DNA of 64,000 bases from Paraburkholderia xenovorans LB400 (GTDB taxonomy: Bacteria > Pseudomonadota > Gammaproteobacteria > Burkholderiales > Burkholderiaceae). Under the pieces are notes generated by a model that saw only the letters and a program-made list of their open reading frames with translations, had not been told where the DNA came from and ran no database searches. Positions 1 to 9,317 of the stretch are shown here, piece after piece (within the stretch, counting starts at the first letter, position 1; each line of letters starts with the position of its first letter). The stretch spans positions 2,790,001-2,854,000 of the forward strand of contig NC_007952.1 of NCBI RefSeq assembly GCF_000013645.1, read 5' to 3'. Both the position numbers and the translations under genes were made by a program.

Positions 1-3000
1 GAGACGCGCCGTCGTGGCCGCGCCGATCGTTTCACGCCGCGTGAGATGGCGCGGCTCGCGGCCGCGGTTCACCGGCGTGCGCTCCGCAACCAGCGTCGGT
101 TCGTCGAGCAGCGCGAGGCGTTGCAGAAAGAAAGCGCGCTCGCTTTCGGCGTCGCGTGCGGCCAGCCACGCGATGAAGTCGCGATAACGCGTCTTCGCGG
201 GCGCGGCGAACGGCTGCGGACGCGGCGGCTCGATGTAGTCGCGCAACACGTCGGCGAAGAAACGCGCGGTGCTCCAACCGTCGAGCAGCAAATGATGACG
301 CGTCCAGACAAGACGCCACGTGTCGTCCGTGATGCGGATCAGCGCGACGCGCATCAACGGTGGCGACGTGAGATCGAAACCGCGAGCGCGGTCGGCATTG
401 AGCCAGGTTTCGAAGGCATCATTCGCGTCAGCGCCGCGCTCACGCCAATCGAGAACCTCGACCGGCATGCGCGCCTGGCGGTGCACGATCTGCATCGGTG
501 TCGCCTCTTGCGGCGTGAAGCTGGTGCGCAAAATGTCGTGGCGCGGCATGGCGGCTTCGAATGCCGCGCGCAAGCGCTCCACGTCCGGCTCGATCAACGT
601 CGCGACCAGTTGATTCACATAAGTGGATTGCTCGGGCGCGAACAGCGAGTGAAACAGAATGCCGTGCTGCATCGGCGAAAGCGGATAGATGTCGTCGACG
701 GTACGCAAGTCGAGCGGCAAACGGTCCAGCGCGGCTTGCGTCAGGCCGCCTGCACGCGCGAGCGGATAGTCGCCGGGTGTCGCTCCGCCGCCGTGTTGCG
801 CGAGACGCTCGGTGCAGGCGGCAATCAATTCCGCGAGCGCGCTTTCGAAGCGCTGCGCGATGGCTTCCACGGTGGCGCGCTCGAATTGCGTCGCGCCGTA
901 GACCCAGTGGACTTTGAGCGTGCGCGTGGCGTCGCCGTCGATATAGGCGTGAATCGCCAATGCGTTGCCGAGCGGACCTGCCGGATCGCGTTCGCGGCCC
1001 GCGCCGCCGAAACGCGGCACGAGCGCCGCTTCACGCGGCGCATCGAACTGGCCGAGATAGTTGAAGGTCACATGCGGACGCGGCACGGCGGCGAGCGCCG
1101 CACGCGTTGCCGTGTCGCCGTAGTGGCGCAGCACGCCGAAACCGAGACCTTTGTTCGGCACGCCGCGCAGCGTGTCCTTGACCGCGCCGAGCGTGGCCGC
1201 CGGCGTGCTTTCGAGCGCGAATTGCACCGGATAGTGGCTGGTGAGCCAGCCGGGCGTGCGGCTCACATCCACGTCGTCGAATAATGCCTCGCGGCCGTGG
1301 CCTTCCAGTTCGAGGCGGCACACAGGCAAGCCTAGCGACTGCGCCAGCGCCGCAATCAGCAGTTCGATCATCTGCGTGCGGTAGGCGGCATTCGCTTCCG
1401 TCAACGCGGCGCGCGTCAGATCGGCGCCGATGGTCTGGATCACGGATTGCGCGTCGGCGTTGGTCGCGCGGGCTTGCGGACGGTCGAGCGGCAGATCGTC
1501 GTATGGCGCGGCGAGCGCGGTCCAATACGGTATTTCGGCGGCAAACGGCGAGTTGGCTATGTCGAGTGCGGCGCGTGCGAGCCGTGCCGCCCATTCCTGC
1601 GCGCTCGTTCCCGTCGGCGCGAGACGCACGCTGCGGCGCTCGCAAGCGGCGCGATAGGCGGCGTCGAGATCGTCCAGCAGCACACGCCACGACACGCCGT
1701 CGACGATGACGTGATGGATCGCCAGATAGAGTTTCGTCGCGCCGTCGGGCAGCAGGGCGGCAAGCGCACAAACGAGCGGGCCATGCGTCAGATCGAGCGT
1801 GCTTTGCAATGCATCGAACTGGGCGAGCGCGTCGGCTTCGTCGCGTGCGGAGAGGGCCGCGAGCGGCAGCGTTTCGAATGCGCGCGCAGCGAGCGTGAGT
1901 CGCCATTCGCCTTGCGAACCAAGCGGCGCGAAGCGCTGGCGGAATATTTCGTGGTGCGTCAGCAGCGTTTCGAAAGCGCGCGCGAAAGCGTCGAAGTCGA
2001 ACGGTGCCTGCGTGTCGAGTTCGATGGACTGATTCCAGTGGCCGCGTTGCGGAATATCCAGCGCGAAGAAACGCAGCTGTGCGGGCGTGAGCGTAACGGC
2101 CTGCTCGATCGGGGACGGCGCGGCATGCGCCTTCGCTGCGCCCTCTGCCGCCGGCGCGGCGAGATCCACAGTCGTGGCGACACGCGCGAGTTGCGCGAGC
2201 GTCGGCGCGTCGAACAGTTGCTTCGGTGTGAAGCGCACACCGCGTTTGCGTGAACGGGCGATCACCTGCAACACGAGGATCGAATCGCCGCCCAACTCGA
2301 AGAAGTTGTCGTCGCGGCCCACGCGTTCGGCTTTGAGCACGTCTTTCCAGACAGCGGCGAGCGCTTCTTCGGTGGCGCCTTGCGGCGCGTCGCCTGCTGC
2401 CGTGGTCGCTGCCGGCGCAACCGCGAGCGCCCGCAATGCCGCGCGATCCACCTTGCCGTTGGCGGTCACGGGCAACGCGGCAACGTGCTGCAACACGGCC
2501 GGCACCATGTAATCCGGCAGGCGCGCGCTCAACGCCGCGCGCAATGCGGCCTCGTCGAAACGCGCACCGCTACTCAACGTAACGAACGACGCGAGACGCA
2601 AACGCCCTTCATGCTCAACGGCAAGCGTTTCGGCCTGAGCGATGCCATCGAACGCGCGCAGTGCGGCGCTGACCTCGCCCGGTTCGACACGGTAGCCGCG
2701 AATCTTGACCTGATCGTCGAGCCGGCCCAGAAAATCCAGCCGACGATCGGCGCGCAGTCTCACGCGGTCGCCGGTTCGATAGAGTCGCTCGCCCGCCGCG
2801 AATGGATGCGGTACGAAACGCTCGGCAGTTGCGGCGGCGCGATTCAGATAACCGCGCGCCAAACCCGGTCCGCCGAGATACAACTCGCCGATCGCGCCCG
2901 GCGGCACACTCGCGCCGTAGCTGTCGAGTACGCACGCGTACGCGTTCGGCAGCGGCATACCGAGCGGCACGGCGTACGCAGTTCGCATGCTGAGCGCACG

Positions 3001-6000
3001 CAATGCCGCTTGCGCCGGCGCGGACGTGTCGCACGTCAATGCGCCGACCGTTGCTTCAGTCGGGCCATAGTGATTGATCACGCGGCAGGCTGGCTTGAGC
3101 GCGGCGATCCGCTCGACCAGCGACCACGGCAGCGTTTCGCCGCCCGTCACCAGGGCGTGCGCGGGAAGCACGTCGGCGGGATACTGCGCGTCGAGCAGCG
3201 CGTGCAGGTGGCTCGGCACGATCTTCAGAATGCCGACGTTGCGCATGCGCATCTCGTGAGCGAATCGATCGGGATCGAACGCGCATTGCGCCGGTAGCAG
3301 ATGCAGCGTACGGCCCGAGCAGAGCGCGCCGAATAGCGTGGTATGGCCGAGGTCGGCGGCAACGGTGGAGACCATTGCCATTGAAGCGTCCGGGGCAAAC
3401 GCCAGTTCATCCAGCATGCCTTCGACATAATCGGCCAGCGCGGCATGCGAGCTGATGACGCCTTTGGGCGTGCCGGTCGATCCCGAGGTGAAGATCAGAT
3501 AGGCGGCTTGATCGGCCAACGGTGACGTACGCGATGCGGCTGCGTCCAGGTCTTCGGCATTCGCAGACGATGGTTCTTGCGTGAGCGTGTCCAGGTCGAT
3601 CGAGGTCGCACCACCTGCCGTGACGAGCGGTTGTGCCTGATCCGCCGTCAGAATCCAGCGCGCGCCACAGGCATCGATGGAAGCAGCCAGGCGTTCATGC
3701 GGCGCGGCAGGATCGAGCGGCACCACGTACGCACCAGATTTCATCACACCGATCAGCGCAACGGCAAAACGCACCGAACGCTCGATGCACACAGCCACCG
3801 GCTGTTCCGCGCCTACGGCTACCGCCGCTCCCGCTCCGCGCCGCCGCAAGGCAAGCGCGATACGGTCCGACGCCGCATCGAGTTCGCCGTACGTAAGCTG
3901 CGTATCGGCATCCGCAAGCGCCACGCGATGCGGCGTTTCACGCGCATGCCGCGCGAATCGCGCGAGCACGTTGTCAGCCATCGGTTGAAATTCGCGGCCA
4001 CGTCGCGCGGATCGATATTCGGCGCTATCAGCACAATCCAGTTCGGTAACGGCGCGTTGTGGATCGCGCACTGCATCGGCGACGAGCGCGGCGTAGCTAT
4101 GCAGCCAGGCGTGCGCGGTCGCTTCGTCGATACCGTCGAGTGCATATGCGGCCACCAGTTCGATGCCGCGTGGATCGTCGGTGAAATCGAGCGCGTAATC
4201 GAAGCGGGCCGCAAGGTCGAGGCCCGGCGACATGCGCACCGAGGCGCCCGGCAATTCAGCCGTCAGTTCCAGATCGAACTGCTGCGCGAACTTGACCTTG
4301 AGCCACGCGTCGCCACGCCGTACAGGCGGCTTGACGGCGTCGAGCACCTGATCGAACGGCACATCCTGGTGCGCGAACGCATCGAACGTGGACCGGCGCA
4401 CGCCGTCGAGCAACGCGGCGAACGATTGATCCGGCGCAACGCGCGCGCGCAGCGCCAGCGTATTCAGGAAGAGGCCCACCAGCGGCGTGGTCTCCGCCCG
4501 CTGCCGATGGGCAATCGGCGCAGCCACGACAACATCGGTCGCGCCCGTCAATCGGTAGAGCCAGGCGTCGAAGGCGGCAAGCAGCACCGTGAACGGCGAC
4601 GCCTGCGCGCGTCGCGCCGTTTCGCGCACCGCCTCGGAGAGCGCTACGGGCAAACGCAGCGCGAGGCGGCCGCCGCGATAGTCGTGCTCCAGTGAGCGTG
4701 GCCGGTCGAGCGGCAAGGCAAGTGCTTCGGGTGCATCGCGCAACGCGTCGCGCCAGTACGCCAGTTGCCTTTCGCCCTCGCCTGCGGCGAGCCAGTCGCG
4801 TTGCCATTGTGCGTAGTCGGCATACTGGACGGTCAGTGCGGGCAACTGCGGCTCGTGTCCCATCGCAAAGGCAGCGTAAGCGGTTCGCAGTTCGTCGAAG
4901 GCGCAGCGCGAACTCCAGCCGTCGCTGACCGAATGATGCGTGGTGAGGAGGCAACGCTGCGTGTCGTCAGTAAGCGTGACGAGCGCGGCACGCACCAGCG
5001 GCCCTTGCGACAGATCGAAAGCCGCGCCAACCTGCTGTTCCGTCAACGCCGCCAGTCGCGATGCGCGCTCATCCTCGCAGCACGCGCGCAGATCGATTTG
5101 CGCGATCGGCACCGGCAAACGGGCGTGGATCCGTTGCACGACAATGCCGTCGTCGGACTCGACCAGCGTGGTTCGCCACGCCTGATGACGCGCGATCAGA
5201 CAATCGAGCGCGCGTTGCAACGTGCCGATCTCGAGTGTGCCCTGCACGTCCCATTGCACCGCAACGTGGTAGGCCGCGCCGGCGTCCTGTGTTTGCGCGA
5301 GCACCCAGAACCGCTGTTGCGCGAACGAGGCCGCACGATCGACGAACGGCGCGTCAGCGGTACGCACAACCGTGATTGAATGCGAACCTGCCGACGTTTC
5401 AGTCTCGCTGGCATCGATCACACGCGCCAACGCTTCGAGCGGTTGATCGTCGAATAGCGTGTCGAGCCGCAGATTCACGCGCCATTCGATCCGAATCGCC
5501 GCCTGCAATTGCATCGCCGCGAGCGAGTCACCGCCGCGTGCGAAAAAGCGATCGTTGCAGCCGATCGGCGCCGGATCGTTCAACAGCTTTTGCCAAAGCG
5601 CCGCAAGGCGCGTTTCGGTGAGGGTCCGAGGCGCGACATGATTCGAATCGATCACGGCCGGCAGCGTAGCAACGAAGTCGCGCAGTGCCGTGCGATCGAG
5701 CTTGCCGTTCAACGTATAAGGCAGGCGCTCGAAGCGCACGAAGCGATGCGGCATCCAGGCCTGCGGCAAATGCGCGGCGAGATGCGCTTGCAGCGCGGCA
5801 TCATCGGGTTCGAGCGCATCTTGCGGCACGACGCAGGCGATCAGTTGCGTGCGGCCTCCCGCCGCTTCGGCCAGCACACCCGCATCGGCCACGGCCGGGT
5901 GGGTCAGCAGACAAGCCGCGATTTCGCCGGGTTCGACGCGTACGCCACGCACCTGGACCTGATCGTCGATGCGGCCGAGATAATCGAACGAGCCGTCCGC

Positions 6001-7209
6001 GCGTTCGCGCGCGAGGTCGCCGGTGCGGTAGATCCGCTCGCCCGGCTCGCCGGTCGGGTCCGGCAGGAAACGTTCAGCCGTCAGCGCCGCGCGGCCGTGA
6101 TAGCCGCGCGCGAGGCACACGCCGCCGAGCAGCAGTTCGCCGGCTTCGCCCTGTTGCGCCGCGCCGTCGATGCGCGCCACGCGCCGCCCGATCGGCCAGC
6201 CGATCGGCAGCGATGCAAAGCCGTTGCCTTCTTCGAGCGCCGGCGTCATTCCCGGATCGACGGGCCACAGCATCGGCGAGATCACGGCCTCGGTCGGCCC
6301 ATAGCCGTTAACGAGACGCACCGACGGGAACACGCGGCGGATTTCATCGAAACTGTCCTGCGACATCGCTTCACCGCCGAACAACAGCGTGCGCAGCGAA
6401 GGCGGCACGCCGAGGCGCTCGCAAACGTTCGCGAACTCGCGCACATAAGCGGGCGGCAGCGTCGTATTGGTGATGCCTTCGCGCAGCATGAAGGCATGCG
6501 TGGTTTCAGGCGCGAACGGCGGCGGATCGCTGATCACCACACTGCCGCCGACGGCAAGCGGTACTAACCATGCTTCGATCGATACATCGAAATTGACCGA
6601 CGCAAAATGCAGCACACGGTCGGCGGCCGCGATCGGCAACGACCCGGCAAGCGCCTCGCCATGCGCGGCAAGCGGTCCGTGTTCGACAGCCACCGCTTTG
6701 GGCGTGCCGGTCGAGCCAGACGTGTAGATCATGTATGCCGCCGCTCGCGGATGAACCGGCGTGTCTTCGTCGTCGAAACAGGGTGCTGCCGCGTCTGTGG
6801 TGGCAGCGCTTTCCACGTGAAAGCATTCTCTGAAGCGCGCACGCATCGCCGCATCGGCGGAATCGTCGACAATGCCGTGCATGAGTCCCGCATCCCGCGC
6901 GATCCAATCGAGGCGCGCTGGCGGATGGCGCGGATCGAGTGCGACGAACACGCCGCCCGCCTTCAATACGGCAAGCAACGCGACGAACAGATCGCACGAC
7001 CGTGCAACGCATACGCCCACACGCACTTCAGTCGTCACACCTGCCGCGCGCAGCCGTGCCGCGAGCCGCGCCGCGCGGCTATCCAGTTCGCCGCGCGTCA
7101 GCCGCACGGTAGACGGCGTGAATGACGCCAGCGCGGGCGCATCGGGATCGATGCGCGCCATAGCGCGGATCTGCTGGTGCAATGCAATCGGGAAGCTCGT
7201 CATGGGCAT
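1..7209 (-). CDS. orbI: Siderophore non-ribosomal peptide synthetase, OrbI/MbaA type (partial, C-terminus beyond left edge)
   Basis: Assembles the first residues of a hydroxamate/hydroxycarboxylate siderophore in the cytoplasm. About 2403 residues are visible, read without interruption to the window edge. Domains in order: A1 (core motif YTSGSTG near residue 160), T1 (GGDSL, Ser562), C (HHSVSDG from residue 758), A2 (FTSGSTG near 1236), T2 (GGDSI, Ser1643), E (HHVIVDGVSW near 1831, FNYLGQ later), and the start of a C domain (HHLLLDG near 2305). There is no loading C domain. By eye, the A1 pocket reads D-V-E-T-L-G-G-I-S and the A2 pocket D-L-T-K-V-G-H-V-G, the latter matching known Asp codes. 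With the epimerase this fits D-hydroxy-Asp as residue 2 of ornibactin or malleobactin. The start at 7209 (or 7203) follows a sigma-type promoter at 7274-7300. It is divergent from the exporter gene. The gene name rests on domain order and neighbours. Confidence 0.93.
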   Translation of the reverse strand, partial: MPMTSFPIALHQQIRAMARIDPDAPALASFTPSTVRLTRGELDSRAARLAARLRAAGVTTEVRVGVCVARSCDLFVALLAVLKAGGVFVALDPRHPPARLDWIARDAGLMHGIVDDSADAAMRARFRECFHVESAATTDAAAPCFDDEDTPVHPRAAAYMIYTSGSTGTPKAVAVEHGPLAAHGEALAGSLPIAAADRVLHFASVNFDVSIEAWLVPLAVGGSVVISDPPPFAPETTHAFMLREGITNTTLPPAYVREFANVCERLGVPPSLRTLLFGGEAMSQDSFDEIRRVFPSVRLVNGYGPTEAVISPMLWPVDPGMTPALEEGNGFASLPIGWPIGRRVARIDGAAQQGEAGELLLGGVCLARGYHGRAALTAERFLPDPTGEPGERIYRTGDLARERADGSFDYLGRIDDQVQVRGVRVEPGEIAACLLTHPAVADAGVLAEAAGGRTQLIACVVPQDALEPDDAALQAHLAAHLPQAWMPHRFVRFERLPYTLNGKLDRTALRDFVATLPAVIDSNHVAPRTLTETRLAALWQKLLNDPAPIGCNDRFFARGGDSLAAMQLQAAIRIEWRVNLRLDTLFDDQPLEALARVIDASETETSAGSHSITVVRTADAPFVDRAASFAQQRFWVLAQTQDAGAAYHVAVQWDVQGTLEIGTLQRALDCLIARHQAWRTTLVESDDGIVVQRIHARLPVPIAQIDLRACCEDERASRLAALTEQQVGAAFDLSQGPLVRAALVTLTDDTQRCLLTTHHSVSDGWSSRCAFDELRTAYAAFAMGHEPQLPALTVQYADYAQWQRDWLAAGEGERQLAYWRDALRDAPEALALPLDRPRSLEHDYRGGRLALRLPVALSEAVRETARRAQASPFTVLLAAFDAWLYRLTGATDVVVAAPIAHRQRAETTPLVGLFLNTLALRARVAPDQSFAALLDGVRRSTFDAFAHQDVPFDQVLDAVKPPVRRGDAWLKVKFAQQFDLELTAELPGASVRMSPGLDLAARFDYALDFTDDPRGIELVAAYALDGIDEATAHAWLHSYAALVADAVRDPQRAVTELDCADSAEYRSARRGREFQPMADNVLARFARHARETPHRVALADADTQLTYGELDAASDRIALALRRRGAGAAVAVGAEQPVAVCIERSVRFAVALIGVMKSGAYVVPLDPAAPHERLAASIDACGARWILTADQAQPLVTAGGATSIDLDTLTQEPSSANAEDLDAAASRTSPLADQAAYLIFTSGSTGTPKGVISSHAALADYVEGMLDELAFAPDASMAMVSTVAADLGHTTLFGALCSGRTLHLLPAQCAFDPDRFAHEMRMRNVGILKIVPSHLHALLDAQYPADVLPAHALVTGGETLPWSLVERIAALKPACRVINHYGPTEATVGALTCDTSAPAQAALRALSMRTAYAVPLGMPLPNAYACVLDSYGASVPPGAIGELYLGGPGLARGYLNRAAATAERFVPHPFAAGERLYRTGDRVRLRADRRLDFLGRLDDQVKIRGYRVEPGEVSAALRAFDGIAQAETLAVEHEGRLRLASFVTLSSGARFDEAALRAALSARLPDYMVPAVLQHVAALPVTANGKVDRAALRALAVAPAATTAAGDAPQGATEEALAAVWKDVLKAERVGRDDNFFELGGDSILVLQVIARSRKRGVRFTPKQLFDAPTLAQLARVATTVDLAAPAAEGAAKAHAAPSPIEQAVTLTPAQLRFFALDIPQRGHWNQSIELDTQAPFDFDAFARAFETLLTHHEIFRQRFAPLGSQGEWRLTLAARAFETLPLAALSARDEADALAQFDALQSTLDLTHGPLVCALAALLPDGATKLYLAIHHVIVDGVSWRVLLDDLDAAYRAACERRSVRLAPTGTSAQEWAARLARAALDIANSPFAAEIPYWTALAAPYDDLPLDRPQARATNADAQSVIQTIGADLTRAALTEANAAYRTQMIELLIAALAQSLGLPVCRLELEGHGREALFDDVDVSRTPGWLTSHYPVQFALESTPAATLGAVKDTLRGVPNKGLGFGVLRHYGDTATRAALAAVPRPHVTFNYLGQFDAPREAALVPRFGGAGRERDPAGPLGNALAIHAYIDGDATRTLKVHWVYGATQFERATVEAIAQRFESALAELIAACTERLAQHGGGATPGDYPLARAGGLTQAALDRLPLDLRTVDDIYPLSPMQHGILFHSLFAPEQSTYVNQLVATLIEPDVERLRAAFEAAMPRHDILRTSFTPQEATPMQIVHRQARMPVEVLDWRERGADANDAFETWLNADRARGFDLTSPPLMRVALIRITDDTWRLVWTRHHLLLDGWSTARFFADVLRDYIEPPRPQPFAAPAKTRYRDFIAWLAARDAESERAFFLQRLALLDEPTLVAERTPVNRGREPRHLTRRETIGAATTARL

Positions 7210-7273
7210 GGAATCCGTTAGAACTGGCCGCCTTGGCCAAGTCGCAGGCCGCAATGGGCCGCTTCATTGGTGT

Positions 7274-7300
7274 GACGATCCGCGATCGCAAATCTTTACC
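7274..7300 (-). promoter_or_regulatory. OrbS/PvdS-type ECF promoter for the NRPS gene
   Basis: On the minus strand a GGTAAAG -35 block (7300-7294) is followed by 16 bases and CGTC (7277-7274). The same architecture occurs in front of the exporter and the MbtH-like gene. It resembles the TAAAT-N16-CGT promoters of iron-starvation sigma factors. The NRPS start codon lies about 65 bases downstream. Confidence 0.75.
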
Positions 7301-7358
7301 GCGTGCAGCGTTTTTATTTGGACTGCATCTTTTTGATGTGGCAGACGAACGCGCGCGG

Positions 7359-7383
7359 TAAATGTTTGCGTCGCCCATTCGTC
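7359..7383 (+). promoter_or_regulatory. OrbS/PvdS-type ECF promoter for the exporter gene
   Basis: TAAAT (7359-7363, preceded by GG), a 16-base spacer and CGTC (7380-7383). It shares GGTAAA and TTTGCG with the divergent promoter at 7274-7300. It points at the exporter, whose first possible ATG is 44 bases downstream. Confidence 0.75.
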
Positions 7384-7426
7384 TATCAGGCGAGGGGCGA
7401 TTCTTCGCGCCCCGCTGAATGGCCGC

Positions 7427-9250
7427 ATGCACGCATGCGCTGCGATTCACCGATCCATTGCGACCCACTGCGACACCTTGCCGATGACCGCTGCCAACGA
7501 GCGCTACGACGCGCCACCCTCGTCTTCCTCCTCTCCCACCAACCCCGCGGGCAAGCCCGCCATGCGCCTGATCGTTGCGCTGCTCAAACGTTCGCGCGGC
7601 TCGTTCGCGATCGCGCTGAGCGCGTGCGTGCTGAACGGCATTGCCAGCGTGCTGCTCGTTGCGACCTTGAGCCGCGCGCTGTCGCAACCGGGCGCCGCCG
7701 ATATGTCGCTCGCCATGCGTTTTGCGCTGTGCGCGATCGTCGCGCTCGTCACGCGTGTGATTACCGGCGTGCTGTTCGCGCGCCTCTCGCAGGACACGAT
7801 GGCGCAGTTGCGCGAACACGTCGCGCGCCGCGTCGCGGAAGCCGAATTGCGCGATGTCGAGCGCATTGGCGCGGCGCCCGTGCAGTCCGTGCTGACCGAC
7901 GACGCCACCAATGTTTCGATGCTGTTCTTCGCGCTGCCCAATCTCGTGATGCACGGCTCGATCGTGTTCGGCTGCCTCGGCTATCTGGCGTGGCTGTCGT
8001 GGCCGGTCTGTCTGCTCGCGGTGGCCGCGATCCTGGTCGGCTCGCTCGGCTATCACGCCGGCGACAAGCGCGCGATCGCCTCGCTCGAAGCCGCGGGCCG
8101 TTCGCAGGACAAACTGTTCGGCTATCTCGGTGCGCTCTTCACCGGCGCGAAGGAACTGAAGCTGCACCAGGCGCGCTCGCGCCAGTTCGTGGACGGCCAG
8201 CTCGGCTCGGCCATCGACGAAGTGCGCGATCATCGGCGCCGGGCGTTCAGCGCGTATGCGGTCGGGGTCGGCTGGATCGTGTTCCTGTTTTACGTGTTTC
8301 TCGGTGTCGCGGCGTTCTGGCCGGCACTCGGCGTGCATGCGGACGCGCCTTCCGCATCGGGCTACGTGGTCGTGTTCCTGTTCATGCTGCTGCCGCTGGA
8401 CGGTCTGCTCAACAACGTGCCGACGCTGAACGCGGCACGCGTCTCGCTCGATCGCATCGAGAAGGTGATGGGCGAATTCGGCGCGCTGCGCACCTCGCCG
8501 CCGCCCGACGAGAACGCCTCGCATGCGCCGTATCGCACTCTCACGCTCAGCAATGTCACGCACTCGTACTTCCACGAGCGCGACGAGCGCATGTTCCGCG
8601 TCGGGCCGGTCAATCTGACTTTCAGGCCGGGCGAGCTGGTGTTTATCGTCGGCGGCAACGGCAGCGGCAAAACGACGCTCGCGAAAGTGCTCACCGGGCT
8701 CTATGAACCCGAAGACGGCACCATTGAACTGGACGGCAAACCGGTCGGCCTCGCCGAACGCGCCGCGTATCGTCAGCGCTTCACGGCCGTGTTCAACGAC
8801 TTTCATCTGTTCGACGCGCTGCTCGGCATCGTCGATCCGAACGACGCCTCGCGCGCGCAGGCTGACGCCCGCGCCAACGCGCTGGTGGCGAAGCTCGCGC
8901 TCGATCACAAGGTGCAGGTCGTGAACGGCGCATTCTCGACGCGAGCGCTTTCCACCGGTCAGCGCAAACGCCTTGCGCTGGTTGTAGCGTATCTGGAAGA
9001 CCGGCCGTTCTATCTGTTCGACGAGTGGGCTGCGGATCAGGATCCGCAGTTCAAGGCGGTGTTTTATGAACAACTGTTGCCGGAGCTGCGTTCGCGCGGC
9101 AAGACGGTGCTCGTGATCAGTCACGACGACCGCTATTTCCATCTCGCGGATCGTGTGCTGAAGCTGGAGAACGGCAGTATCGTCAGCGAGACGCATGGCT
9201 CGGCACAAGTGGTGCAGAACCCGTCGGCGGCCAACGGTACGATGGGTTGA
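7427..9250 (+). CDS. orbE: Siderophore-peptide ABC exporter, PvdE/SyrD-like fused permease-ATPase
   Basis: Likely moves the peptidyl siderophore or a precursor across the inner membrane. The N-terminal half carries several hydrophobic segments (for example around VFGCLGYLAWLSWPVCLLAV). The C-terminal nucleotide-binding domain has Walker A GGNGSGKT, a signature-like STGQRKRLAL and a Walker B region ending YLFDEWAADQDP. This is the cyclic-peptide export family layout, where the D-E of Walker B is followed by W. The gene is alone on the plus strand, divergent from the NRPS, and has its own OrbS-type promoter. The start is uncertain: ATG 7427 lacks a clear ribosome site, and ATG 7484 and 7562 are in-frame alternatives. 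The family assignment is firm; the exact cargo is inferred from context. Confidence 0.9.
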   Translation: MHACAAIHRSIATHCDTLPMTAANERYDAPPSSSSSPTNPAGKPAMRLIVALLKRSRGSFAIALSACVLNGIASVLLVATLSRALSQPGAADMSLAMRFALCAIVALVTRVITGVLFARLSQDTMAQLREHVARRVAEAELRDVERIGAAPVQSVLTDDATNVSMLFFALPNLVMHGSIVFGCLGYLAWLSWPVCLLAVAAILVGSLGYHAGDKRAIASLEAAGRSQDKLFGYLGALFTGAKELKLHQARSRQFVDGQLGSAIDEVRDHRRRAFSAYAVGVGWIVFLFYVFLGVAAFWPALGVHADAPSASGYVVVFLFMLLPLDGLLNNVPTLNAARVSLDRIEKVMGEFGALRTSPPPDENASHAPYRTLTLSNVTHSYFHERDERMFRVGPVNLTFRPGELVFIVGGNGSGKTTLAKVLTGLYEPEDGTIELDGKPVGLAERAAYRQRFTAVFNDFHLFDALLGIVDPNDASRAQADARANALVAKLALDHKVQVVNGAFSTRALSTGQRKRLALVVAYLEDRPFYLFDEWAADQDPQFKAVFYEQLLPELRSRGKTVLVISHDDRYFHLADRVLKLENGSIVSETHGSAQVVQNPSAANGTMG

Positions 9251-9274
9251 CGAGGTGAGCGCTCCGCATGCTGG

Positions 9275-9293
9275 GCGCCGTTTGTTCCGGCGC
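9275..9293. terminator. Weak hairpin between convergent genes
   Basis: GCGCCG and CGGCGC arms enclose a 7-base loop in the 67-bp gap between the convergent exporter and binding-protein genes. No clear T-run follows, so terminator function is only suggested by position. Confidence 0.3.
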
Positions 9294-9317
9294 TCGGCTT
9301 GTTGAAGCGAGGCTCGC

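Noticed and set aside
46..6567. Several long plus-strand ORFs (for example 46-1284, 3577-4695, 5509-6567)
   Set aside because: They are Arg-rich shadows opposite the continuous NRPS frame, which shows all expected domain motifs.
7079..9208. 709-aa minus-strand ORF
   Set aside because: Shadow of the exporter gene; the plus frame carries Walker motifs, and the composition of the minus frame is Arg/His/Gln-rich without motifs.
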